DNA of 64,000 nucleotides from Alphaproteobacteria bacterium PA4. GTDB lineage: Bacteria > Pseudomonadota > Alphaproteobacteria > Sphingomonadales > Sphingomonadaceae. Shown here piece by piece: positions 36,164 to 45,500 of the stretch (position 1 is the first letter of the stretch; each line of letters opens with the position of its first letter). The translations under genes were made by a program, and so were the position numbers. The stretch covers positions 35,098 through 99,097 of the forward strand of contig NKIQ01000012.1 of NCBI GenBank assembly GCA_002256005.1, written 5' to 3'. Below the pieces are notes generated by a model, which was given only the letters and a program-made list of their open reading frames with translations, made no database searches and was not told where the DNA came from.

Positions 36164-36958
36164 ATGAAGCGCACCCATCTCCCGCTCAACGCGCTGCGTG
36201 TCTTCGATGCCGCCGCCCGCCACCTGTCCTTCACCAAGGCGGCCGACGAGCTGGCGGTGACGCCGGCCGCCGTCGGCCAGCAGATTCGCGCGCTGGAGGA
36301 CACACTGGGCGTGGTGCTGTTCAAGCGGATGACCCGCAATCTCGAACTGACGCCGGAGGCCGAGCGCGCCCTGCCGGCGCTGCGCGAAGGCTTTCGCAAT
36401 TTCGAGGAATCGGTGCGGGTGCTGCAGGACGGTCAGGGCTCCAAGGTGCTGACCATCGCCGCGCCCCGCGACCTGACCAGCAAATGGCTCAACGCCCGGC
36501 TGGCGCGCTATGCCGCCGCCAACCCCGATATCCGCTTCGTCATCACGCCAACGGAAGGCGTGCCCGATTTCACCCAGGCCAATCTCGACCTGGCGCTGGT
36601 CTACGCCGGGGAGCCTGAGGAAGAGGGCATCCATGGCCGCGTGCTCGCCGGGCCGGACCTGTTGTTGCTCGCAGCGCCCGGCAGCTCGGCAGACGCCCCC
36701 CGCATCGCGCATCCCGCCGATGCCCTGGCGCCGGGACTGACCGTCGGCGACGCCGGCCTCGCCATCGATGCTGCCGCCGCCGGCCTCGGCACCGCGCTGG
36801 TGCCGGCACTGCTCGCTGCCGCCGACCTCGCCGCCGGCCGGGTGGTGGCCGTGGGCGAGGTGCAGGCCGGTCCCCACAGCTATTGGCTGATCGCGCCGAC
36901 GCCGCAGTGGCGCCAGGCCAAGGTGCGCGCGATTGTCGAATTTCTGCTGTCGGCGTGA
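36164..36958 (+). CDS. LysR-type transcriptional regulator (GcvA-like)
   Basis: 264 residues. The N-terminal winged HTH begins LNALRVFDAAARHLSFTKAA and continues 'ADELAVTPAAVGQQIRALE', the pattern of the GcvA/AmpR branch. A helical linker and a type-2 periplasmic-binding effector domain follow from about residue 90. The downstream neighbour is a REP-like repeat, and no divergent target gene is adjacent, so its regulon cannot be inferred. Confidence 0.88.
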   Translation: MKRTHLPLNALRVFDAAARHLSFTKAADELAVTPAAVGQQIRALEDTLGVVLFKRMTRNLELTPEAERALPALREGFRNFEESVRVLQDGQGSKVLTIAAPRDLTSKWLNARLARYAAANPDIRFVITPTEGVPDFTQANLDLALVYAGEPEEEGIHGRVLAGPDLLLLAAPGSSADAPRIAHPADALAPGLTVGDAGLAIDAAAAGLGTALVPALLAAADLAAGRVVAVGEVQAGPHSYWLIAPTPQWRQAKVRAIVEFLLSA

Positions 36959-36983
36959 GGGTGGTGCGGGTGGCAGGAAGGAT

Positions 36984-37107
36984 GCCTCCGGCGGCTGGGG
37001 CCTTGGGCCCCAGACCCCATTTATCTGGTTGGTTCTCTTGCCAGAGCGTTGTTTTGCAGGATGGCTATGACTGGGGTCTGGGGCCCAAGGCCCCAGCCGC
37101 CGGAGGC
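36984..37107. repeat. REP-like inverted repeat, copy 2 (35-bp arms)
   Basis: Arms 36984-37018 and 37073-37107 are perfect 35-bp reverse complements around a 54-nt loop. They start with the same GCCTCCGGCGGCTGGGG as copy 1; the central palindrome differs (GGGGCCTTGGGCCCC instead of GGGGCCTCAGGCCCC) and both arms carry the same change, as expected if they pair or arise together. It lies between the LysR regulator and the EVE gene. Confidence 0.9.
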
Positions 37108-37160
37108 CCTCTTCTTGTCACCACTAAATCATCAACCGACCGATTTCGTGTGAGTCTGCA

Positions 37161-37565
37161 ATGCCTTGGCTGATCAAGTCCGAACCGTTCAAATATAGCT
37201 GGGACAATCTGGTCCGTGATGGCAGCACGACCTGGGATGGCGTGCGCAACAATCAGGCGGCGATCTATCTGCGCAGCATGATGGTCGATGACCAACTGGC
37301 CTTTTATCACAGCAATGAGGGTCTGGCGGTGGTCGGCATCGCGCGCGTGGCCGGCGAACATTTCATCGATCCGTCTGATCCCAAGGGCCGATTTCCAGCG
37401 GTGACGGTGGCGCCGGTGCGGGCGCTGGCGGTGCCGGTGACGCTGGCGGCGATGAAGGCGGAGCCGCGGCTGGCCGACATGGCGATGTTCCGCCAGTTTC
37501 GCCTGTCGGTGGCACCGCTGACCGATGCGGAATGGGATGTGATCGTGGCGATGGGGCAGGGCTGA
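37161..37565 (+). CDS. EVE domain protein
   Basis: 134 residues. The whole protein is an EVE (PUA-like) domain: MPWLIKSEPFKYSWDNL at the start and 'TTWDGVRNNQAAIYLRSM' with a conserved aromatic/Asn pocket that in relatives binds modified bases. Eukaryotic homologue is THYN1. In bacteria the role is uncertain; some relatives sit in modified-DNA restriction systems, but no such partner is here. Confidence 0.85.
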   Translation: MPWLIKSEPFKYSWDNLVRDGSTTWDGVRNNQAAIYLRSMMVDDQLAFYHSNEGLAVVGIARVAGEHFIDPSDPKGRFPAVTVAPVRALAVPVTLAAMKAEPRLADMAMFRQFRLSVAPLTDAEWDVIVAMGQG

Positions 37566-37784
37566 GGCCTGTCCTACGGGGGGTCCTTTGCGTTATAAGG
37601 CCTCTGGCTCAAGGTGGCGGTGATTGGCGCGTCCAAGGGACGGGCAATGCGTCAGAAACCGGTTTGATCTGTCAACTTTGTCAATTTCCTAATTTCGATT
37701 AATCTTTTCGGACCGGCGCGGCGGACCCGGCATTGCGGCGCTGCCATCTTGCCTCGCGCCGCCAATGCGCGCAGGGGGGCGGCC
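37566..37784. other. 219-nt spacer upstream of panB
   Basis: No gene seen. It contains an AT-rich patch with TTTGTCAATTTCC and TAATTTCGATTAATC (about 37677-37702) that may hold a promoter for panB, but no clear -35/-10 pair with good spacing. The GGGGGGC just before panB ATG is its likely ribosome binding site. Confidence 0.35.
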
Positions 37785-38636
37785 ATGTCGACGACCTTCA
37801 CTCTCGATACCGCCACCAGCCGCGCCCATCCGGTGCCGGAGCCGCTGCGCCGGCTGACCGTGCCGGCCATCCAGAAGCGCAAGGGCGGCGAGCCGGTGGT
37901 CATGCTCACCGCCTATACGGCGCGGATGGCGCAGCTGCTCGACAAGCATTGCGACATGCTGCTGGTCGGCGATTCGCTGGGGCAGGTGATCTATGGCCTC
38001 GATACCACGGTCAAGGTGACGCTCGACATGATGATCGCCCATGGCGCCGCCGTGGTGCGCGGCTCCTATCATTCGGTCGTCGTCGTCGACATGCCGTTCG
38101 GCAGCTATGAGGCGTCGCCGGCGCAGGCCTTCGAGAATGCGGCGCGGGTGATGAAGGAAACCGGCGCCGCCGCCGTGAAGCTGGAAGGCGGCACGGCGAT
38201 GGCGGAGACGATCCACTTCCTCGCGCGGCGCGGCATCCCGGTGGTCGGTCATGTCGGTCTGACGCCGCAGGCGGTCAATGCGCTCGGCGGCTATGGCGCG
38301 CGCGGCCGCAGCGCCGCGGAGGCGGAAACCATCCTCGCCGATGCCGTTGCAGTGGCGGCGGCGGGCGCCTTTGCCATGGTTGTCGAAGGCGTTGTCGAAA
38401 CGCTGGGCCGGCGCATCACCGAAACGGTGGCGTGCCCGACGATCGGCATCGGCGCCTCGGCGGCCTGCGATGGCCAGGTGCTGGTGGTCGACGACATGCT
38501 CGGCATGTTCGAACGGGTGCCGCGCTTCGTCGAACGTTTCGATGATCTGGCGCAGCGCATCGATGCCGCCGCCGCGACCTATGCCGCCGCGGTGCGCGAG
38601 CGGCGCTTCCCGACCGAGAAACAACTTTATCTCTGA
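37785..38636 (+). CDS. panB: 3-methyl-2-oxobutanoate hydroxymethyltransferase
   Basis: 283 residues from ATG at 37785 (frame open to 37749). PanB makes ketopantoate in pantothenate and CoA synthesis. Metal- and substrate-binding blocks are [28 protein letters not shown] and VKLEGG, followed by [15 protein letters not shown]. All match the family. The other pan genes are not in this window. Confidence 0.93.
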   Translation: MSTTFTLDTATSRAHPVPEPLRRLTVPAIQKRKGGEPVVMLTAYTARMAQLLDKHCDMLLVGDSLGQVIYGLDTTVKVTLDMMIAHGAAVVRGSYHSVVVVDMPFGSYEASPAQAFENAARVMKETGAAAVKLEGGTAMAETIHFLARRGIPVVGHVGLTPQAVNALGGYGARGRSAAEAETILADAVAVAAAGAFAMVVEGVVETLGRRITETVACPTIGIGASAACDGQVLVVDDMLGMFERVPRFVERFDDLAQRIDAAAATYAAAVRERRFPTEKQLYL

Positions 38637-38702
38637 TGTGTCATCGGGCATTCAGCCCGGCGAGATTAATCCACACCCCATATTTCGTAATGGACCGCGA
38701 TC

Positions 38703-39428
38703 TTGGCTCTGCCCCCACAGGAAATTGACGAAGCCTTTTTGCGTGAAGTCGATGAAGGCGTCCGCCGTGACCAGGTCGCGACGCTGTGGCAGCGCTATGG
38801 CAAGATCGGCATCGCGGTGCTGGTGCTGTTTCTTGGCGCGCTCGGCGGCTGGCTGTACTGGCGCGACCATCAGGCCAGGCTGGCCGGCAAGACCGGCGAA
38901 ACGTTCATCGAGGCGACGGAGAAGCTCGACGTCGGGGAGCGCAAGCAGGCGCTGCCTATTCTGGCCGACATGGCGCAGAACGGCCCCGGCGCCTATCCGA
39001 CGCTGGCCGAACTGATGCAGGCGGCCGATGCCGTTGCCGGCAACGACAATGCCAAGGCGATCAAGCTGCTCGACGCCATCGCCGCTGATGAAAAGCGCCC
39101 GCAGGCGTTGCGCGACGCGGCGCTGCTCAAGTCGGTGCGCCTCGGCTTTGACACACAGCCACCGGCGAAAACCATCGAGCGGTTGAAGGACATGGCCGTG
39201 CCGGGCAATCCCTGGTTCGGCGTCGCTGGCGAACTGGTCGCCGTCGCCGAAATCAATGCCGGCCAGACCGACAAGGCCAAGGTGCTGCTCACCGCCATCG
39301 TCCGCGATCCGGCGCAGCCTGCCTCGCTGCGCAGCCGGCTGGCGCAGATCGCCCTGTCGCTCGGTGTCGATGCCAAGCAATTGCAACCGCCGTCGACCGG
39401 CGTCGCCGCGGCGGAACCCGCGAAGTAA
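38703..39428 (+). CDS. YfgM-like inner membrane tetratricopeptide protein
   Basis: 241 residues with TTG start at 38703, giving MALPPQEIDEAFLREVDEGV. A single transmembrane helix (residues about 34-52, IGIAVLVLFLGALGGWLYW) puts the C-terminal ~190 residues, rich in TPR-like helices, in the periplasm. This is the TPR_21/YfgM arrangement, and YfgM next to BamB and Der (as here) is the order in many proteobacteria. YfgM works as a chaperone-like partner of SecYEG. Confidence 0.82.
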   Translation: MALPPQEIDEAFLREVDEGVRRDQVATLWQRYGKIGIAVLVLFLGALGGWLYWRDHQARLAGKTGETFIEATEKLDVGERKQALPILADMAQNGPGAYPTLAELMQAADAVAGNDNAKAIKLLDAIAADEKRPQALRDAALLKSVRLGFDTQPPAKTIERLKDMAVPGNPWFGVAGELVAVAEINAGQTDKAKVLLTAIVRDPAQPASLRSRLAQIALSLGVDAKQLQPPSTGVAAAEPAK

Positions 39429-39438
39429 AGGTTTTGCT

Positions 39439-40773
39439 TTGAAACAGCGTCTCCACCAGCACTCGCTTGCCCTGCTGCTTGTCGCGGCACTCGGCGTGTC
39501 CGGCTGCGGGGTGTTCAAGAAGACGGCGCCCAAGTCGCTGACGGTCGGCGAGCGCATTCCGGTGCTGAATTATGAAACCCGCGCCGAGGCGGAGCCGGAG
39601 CTGAAGGACACCGCCGTCGTCCTGCCCATCGCCGAGACCAACAGCGAATGGGGCCAACCCGGCGGCACCGCCAGCAAGTACAACGGCCATCTCACGCTGG
39701 CCGAAAAGCTGGCGCCGGCGTGGAGCGTGTCGATCGGCAAGGGCAGCACCGGTACCCGCCGCCTGAACGCCGGGCCGGTGGTCTCCGATGGCAAGGTGTT
39801 CACCATGGACACCGGCGCGCTGGTCCGCGCCTTTGACGCCACCAATGGCAAATTGCTGTGGGAAAAGGCGATCACGGTAACGAAGCGCAACAGCAATGCC
39901 GCCTTTGGTGGCGGCGTGAGCGTTGCCAATGGCCGGGTCTTCGCCACCACGGGCTATGGCATCGTCCGCGCCTTCGACGCCGGCACCGGCACGCAGCTCT
40001 GGTCGCAGACCATATCCGAGCCACTGCGCGGTGCGCCGACCATTTCCGGCAATCGCGTCTATGTGCTGACGCAGGACAATCAGCTGTTCGCGCTGAATGT
40101 CGAAACCGGCGAGACGCTATGGAACGTTTCCGGCACCGTCGAGGTGGCCGGTCTGCTGACAGCAGCATCGCCGGCCGTGGCGCTCGACACCGTCGTCGTC
40201 GGCTTTTCGAGCGGGGAGCTCAATGCCCTGCGCGCCGAAAACGGCCGCACCGTCTGGGCCGATGCGCTCGCCCGTACCGGCCGCTCCACCGCCATGGCGG
40301 CACTGTCGGACATCGACGCCTCGCCGGTCATCGATCGCGGCCGCGTCTTTGCCATCGGCCATGGCGGCCGCATGGCGGCGCTGGAACTGGCCACCGGCCA
40401 GCGCGTCTGGGAACGCAATTTCGCCGGCACTTCGACGCCCTGGGCCGCTGGCGAATTCGTCTTCCTGGTGACGCTGGAAGGCGAGGTCGTCTGCGTCACC
40501 CGCGGCGACGGCAAGATCCGCTGGGTCCATCAGCTCGATCGCTATGCCAAGCCGAAGAAGAAGGCCAACCCCATCCAGTGGGAAGGGCCGGTGCTGGCCT
40601 CGGATCGCCTGCTTGTCGTCGGCTCCAACAAGCAGATGGTGGCGGTGTCGCCGTTCGATGGCAGCCGACTGGCGAGCTGGAAACTGGGCTCGCCCGCCTA
40701 TATCGCGCCGGTTGTGGCGGCCAACACCGCCTATGTGCTGACCGACGATGGCAAGCTGACCGCCTGGCGCTGA
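39439..40773 (+). CDS. bamB: outer membrane assembly lipoprotein BamB
   Basis: 444 residues with TTG start at 39439 and AAAGG 7 nt upstream. A lipoprotein signal ends in LGVSGC. The body is an eight-bladed PQQ-type beta-propeller with repeats such as VRAFDATNGKLLWEK, 'VRAFDAGTGTQLWSQ' and 'LFALNVETGETLWN'. BamB supports BamA in folding outer-membrane proteins. It sits between the YfgM-like gene and der. The tamA/tamB pair elsewhere in the window serves related export. Confidence 0.92.
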   Translation: MKQRLHQHSLALLLVAALGVSGCGVFKKTAPKSLTVGERIPVLNYETRAEAEPELKDTAVVLPIAETNSEWGQPGGTASKYNGHLTLAEKLAPAWSVSIGKGSTGTRRLNAGPVVSDGKVFTMDTGALVRAFDATNGKLLWEKAITVTKRNSNAAFGGGVSVANGRVFATTGYGIVRAFDAGTGTQLWSQTISEPLRGAPTISGNRVYVLTQDNQLFALNVETGETLWNVSGTVEVAGLLTAASPAVALDTVVVGFSSGELNALRAENGRTVWADALARTGRSTAMAALSDIDASPVIDRGRVFAIGHGGRMAALELATGQRVWERNFAGTSTPWAAGEFVFLVTLEGEVVCVTRGDGKIRWVHQLDRYAKPKKKANPIQWEGPVLASDRLLVVGSNKQMVAVSPFDGSRLASWKLGSPAYIAPVVAANTAYVLTDDGKLTAWR

Positions 40774-40832
40774 TGCAGGCGCTTGATGCGCCATGCGTGG
40801 CGGACGGCGTCCGTCTCTGCTAGGGGCGGGTC

Positions 40833-42266
40833 ATGTCCCAGATCAAAGCCCTGCCGCGGGTGGCCATTGTCGGCCGCCCCAATGTCGGCAAATCGACCCT
40901 GTTCAACCGTCTCGTCGGCCGCAAGCTGGCGCTGGTCGATGACACGCCGGGGGTGACGCGCGACCGGCGCGAAGGGCTGGCCAAGCTGTTCGATCTGGAA
41001 TTCACCATCGTCGACACCGCCGGGTTCGAAGATGCCGACGCCGCTTCACTGGCCGGGCGCATGCGGCAGCAGACCGATCTCGCCGTCGGCGATGCCGTGG
41101 TGGCGCTGCTGGTGTTCGACGCCCGTGCCGGCGTCACCCCGCTCGACAAGCATTTCGCCACCTGGCTGCGCAAGCGCGGCACCCCGCTGATCCTCGTCGC
41201 CAACAAGGCGGAAGGTCGCTCGGGCGAATTGGGCGTTGCCGAAAGCTATGCGCTGGGCCTCGGCGACCCCGTGCAGATTTCCGCCGAACATGGCGAAGGC
41301 ATGGCCGATCTGTTCGAAGCGCTGATGCCCTATCTGGATGCGCCGGCGCTGAGCGAGGCCGAGGCGAAAGCCGCCGAAGATGCTGCCGAAATGGCACCAG
41401 AGGATGGCTTTTTCGCGGTGCCGGACGGCCCGCTGAAAATGGCCATTGTCGGCCGCCCCAATGCCGGCAAATCGACGCTGATCAACACGCTGATCGGCGA
41501 ACAGCGGCTGGTCGTCGGCCCGGAAGCCGGCATCACCCGCGATTCGATCGCCATTCCCTGGGACTATTATGGCCAGCCGGTGCGGCTGGTCGATACCGCC
41601 GGTCTGCGGAAGCGCGCCAAGGTCAGCGACAAGCTGGAGCGCATGTCGGCCGCCGACACCAAGCTCGCCATCGACTTTGCCGAGGTGGTGGTGCTGCTGC
41701 TTGACGCGACGCTGGGGCTGGAGGCGCAGGATTTGCGCATCGCCGATCTGGTGCTGTCGGAAGGGCGGGCCCTCGTCATTGCGCTGAACAAATGGGACAT
41801 CGCCCATGACCAGTCCTCGCTGTTCCAGGGCGTGCGCAAGGCGCTGGACGACGGCCTGTCGCAGATCCGCGGCGTGCCGCTGGTCGCGCTGTCGGGCCAG
41901 ACCGGCAAGGGTCTGGATATTCTGATGAAAGCCGTGCTGGAAGCCCGCGAAAAATGGTCGCGCCGCGTGCCGACGTCCGGGCTCAACCGCTGGTTCGAAT
42001 CGGCGCTGGACCGCAACCCGCCACCGGCCGCGGGCGGTATCCGCATCAAGCTGCGCTATGTCACTCAGGTCGCGGCGCGGCCGCCGACCTTCGTGATCTT
42101 CGGCAACCGCACCGATGATCTGCCGGCCAGCTATGGCCGCTTTCTCGTCAACAGCCTGCGCGATGACCTGGACTTCGAAGGCGTGCCGATTCGGCTGAGT
42201 TTTCGCGGCAGCCGCAACCCGTTTCGCGAATCGGGTGGGGCGCCGGCGCGCAAGCCGCGCGGCTGA
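40833..42266 (+). CDS. der: GTPase Der (EngA)
   Basis: 477 residues with two tandem GTPase domains and a C-terminal KH-like domain, the unique Der architecture. Domain 1: GRPNVGKSTLFNRL, DTAGF, NKAEG. Domain 2: GRPNAGKSTLINTL, DTAGL, NKWD. The C-terminus has 'RYVTQVAARPPTFVIFGNR'. Der acts in 50S ribosome assembly. It has a slightly longer basic tail (RGSRNPFRESGGAPARKPRG, region). Confidence 0.96.
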   Translation: MSQIKALPRVAIVGRPNVGKSTLFNRLVGRKLALVDDTPGVTRDRREGLAKLFDLEFTIVDTAGFEDADAASLAGRMRQQTDLAVGDAVVALLVFDARAGVTPLDKHFATWLRKRGTPLILVANKAEGRSGELGVAESYALGLGDPVQISAEHGEGMADLFEALMPYLDAPALSEAEAKAAEDAAEMAPEDGFFAVPDGPLKMAIVGRPNAGKSTLINTLIGEQRLVVGPEAGITRDSIAIPWDYYGQPVRLVDTAGLRKRAKVSDKLERMSAADTKLAIDFAEVVVLLLDATLGLEAQDLRIADLVLSEGRALVIALNKWDIAHDQSSLFQGVRKALDDGLSQIRGVPLVALSGQTGKGLDILMKAVLEAREKWSRRVPTSGLNRWFESALDRNPPPAAGGIRIKLRYVTQVAARPPTFVIFGNRTDDLPASYGRFLVNSLRDDLDFEGVPIRLSFRGSRNPFRESGGAPARKPRG

Positions 42267-42518
42267 ATATCGCCGGCGCTCCCCGTTCGGCGGCAGCGCG
42301 TTTGCAACTTATTAACACCCCTGCCGGCGGGACAGGATGGGATGCGACGCGCGCGATTTTTTTCATCGCGTTCGTGCAACCTTTCAAGCGCCTGAACGTA
42401 GCGCGCGAAACCGCCATTCCCGCCCCAAAAATCGCGTTAGGCGCTTGCGTTAGGACAATTTTTTCTCCAAAGTGAATGTGTATTAATAGACGCGATGCGT
42501 GTGACTTTGGGGTGTAAT
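42267..42518. other. 252-nt spacer upstream of the autotransporter
   Basis: No gene seen. The first half is GC-rich, with T-run GATTTTTTTCATC near 42353. The second half is AT-rich before the autotransporter; GTATTAATAG at 42480-42489 could be a -10 region, but I find no convincing -35. The SD-like GGGGTG (42509-42514) serves the ATG at 42519. Confidence 0.4.
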
Positions 42519-45500
42519 ATGCTGAACAGCCAGAACAAGACCGGCCTTCGTGTGATCGAAGGCGGCCTTCGTCGGATGCGAATCGGGATTTCCCTGACCG
42601 GCCTGATGCTGGCAGGAACGGCGATCACGGCGGTGCCTTCGGCGGCCGGCGATCTGAACGGCACCAGCCCCGCAGCGGTCAGCACGCTGCCGGATGCGAT
42701 CTACACGAACACCAACGCGACCCCTTCGGTGCTGTCGGTCAACCCGGCCTTGGCGGGCCTCACATTCGGCGGTCGCCTCACCGATGGCGCCAGCGGCGGC
42801 GGCACCGGCATACTGTCGCTCACCAAGCTTGGTGCGAACACCCTCACCCTGACCGGCACGCTCAATAACTTCACCGGCAACACCAATGTTGGCAACGGCA
42901 CGCTCGCGGCCGGCGCAGCGTTCGCCTTCTCGGCCAATTCGCAGCTCAACATCACGGGCACCGGGACGGTCGACCTTGCCGGCTTCAACCAGCTCATCAA
43001 GGGTCTGTCGGGCAATTCGGCGAATGGTGTGACCAGCGCCGCAGCCGCCACGCTGACCAGCAACACCTCCTCGGCGACCAGCTACAACGGCATGATCTCC
43101 GGCGCGATCCGCTTCGTGAAGCAGGGGGCCGGCATCCAGACCCTGGGCGGCAACAACAGCTACAGCGGCGGCACCGAGCTGCAGGGCGGTGGCTTCATCT
43201 ACAACAACAGCAATGCGTTCGGCTCGGGTGACATCACCGTCAACGGCCTGTCGACCCTGTCACCGGGCAGCGCCGGCCACACCGTTGCCAACAACATCAT
43301 CCTCAACCAGCCGCTGTTCGTCGATGTCGGTGGTTTCGCCTCCGGCCTGACCGGCGTGATTTCCGGTGCGTCGAGCCTCAACAAGAGCGGCAATGCCAAT
43401 CTGACGCTGGGTGCCAGCAACAGCTTCACCGGCGGCCTGTTCCTCAACGGTGGTGGCCTGCAGGTCACCGGCGCGAACTCGCTCGGCGCCAACAGCAACG
43501 TGCTGACGGTCGATACCGTGCCGGGCGTGCTGGCCGCGATGACCAATGTGACGCTGGCCAATGCCATTGTCGCCAATCAGCAGCTCAATTTCGAAGTGTC
43601 GGCAGGCAATGTGCTCCAGCTCGACGGCGTGCTTTCCGGCGCCGCCGGCCTGCTGCTGAAGCAGGGTTTTGACGGCACGCTCGTGCTGGCCAATGCTGGC
43701 AACAGCTACGCCGGCACGACGCTGCTCAACGGCGGCGTTCTCGGCCTGACCAGCGCTGCCGCGCTTGGCAATTCGGCCTCGATCGTCGCATCGATGAATG
43801 CCGGCCTCGCCGCCTATGGCAACAACATCAACCTGACGCAGGCGCTGCGTGTCGGTGCTCCCGGTGGAGCGACGCTGACCGTCGATACCCGCGGCAACGA
43901 CATGACGATCAGCAGCCGCATCCGCAACAATGGCGCCGATGTCGGTAGCATCGCCAAGACCGGCGCTGGCACGCTGACGCTGAACAATGCTCTCAACGAT
44001 TATTCCGGTGATACCACCGTTTCGGGCGGTACGCTGAATGTTGCCGCGATCTTCACCAACACCAATTTCATTGCTGCGAATGGCGGCACGCTGGCGGGTA
44101 CGGGCACGGTCGGTGGCACCAAGTCGACCACGCTGAATTCGGGCGGCACGCTGGCGCCGGGCGTCAACGGCGTCGGCACGTTCACGACCTATGATCTGAC
44201 GGGCAATGCCGGTTCGGCGCTGGCGTTGCAGCTCGGCGCGCCCGGCACCAATGACCTCATTGCCGTGACCAACAACGCGACCGTCAACAGCACGATCAAC
44301 ATCAGCGCTTTGACCGGTTTTGACGAAGCAACCTACACGGTGCTGACCACGGTTGGCACGCTTGCCGGCACCCCGGTCGTCGGCACCGCGCCGACCGATT
44401 TCGGTTTTGCTGTCGATACGACGACAAATCCGAAGAACATCGCGCTGAACGTGTTCTTCACGGGCGGGCGCTTCTGGGATGGCGGCGGCACGGCCAGTGA
44501 CGGTTCCATCGCCGGTGGTGCCGGCACCTGGAATCCGACCAACAAGAATTGGACCGACAGCGCCGGCAATCTGTCGCTGATCGGCTATAACAGCCTGGCG
44601 ACGACCCATAATCTCAATGTCTTCGATACCCTTGGTGGTGCAATCACCGTGGCCGGCTCGCCGACGACAGCCGGCATGTCGTTCGAGGCAACGGGCTATG
44701 TGCTGAGCGGCAGCCCGATCATTGCAGCGGGGCCGGGCGGTGTCACGAACCTGTTTGTTTCGTCTGGCGTCACGACCACGATCGATTCCGAGATCCAGGG
44801 TGCAACGGCTATCAGGAAGCTGGGCAGCGGTCGGCTGATTCTCGGTGGCGTGAATACGTTCACCGGTGCACTCAATGTGGATGGTGGCACCACGACGCTC
44901 AGCAGCACGGGCTCGGTCGGTGCTGTCAATCTTGCGTCTGGCACGACCCTGAATGGTACGGGCACCAGCACGGGTCTCGTCACCGTCAACAATGGCGCGA
45001 CGATTTCGCCGGGTGTTGCCGGTGTCGGCACGCTGACGGTCGGCAATCTCGCGCTCGGCGCGACGTCCACGACGGCATTCGATCTTGGCACCGCAAGCGA
45101 CCTGATCATCGTCAACAGCGGCGCTGGCATGTTGAATCTGGGCGGCACGCTGGCAATCACGCCGGGCGCCGGTTTCAACGTCGGCACCTATGACCTGATC
45201 AATTACAACAACACTCTCGGTGCCGGCACGTTCAGTTCGGTCACGGGGCTTGTTGCCGATTTCACGCCGACCGTGCTGTACGGCACCGGCGTTGCTGGCA
45301 AGGTCCAGCTGCAGGTCACCTTCAACGCGCCCTACAACTGGGATGGCAATGGTCCTGCTGCCGATGGCATCATTCAGGGTGGCGCTGGCACCTGGAACGC
45401 CGCCAACACCAACTGGACCGGCGCCACCGGCACCGGCGCGGTTGCCTGGGGCAACACCGGCACGACCGAAGCCATTTTCGCCGGCACGCTCGGCGGCGGT

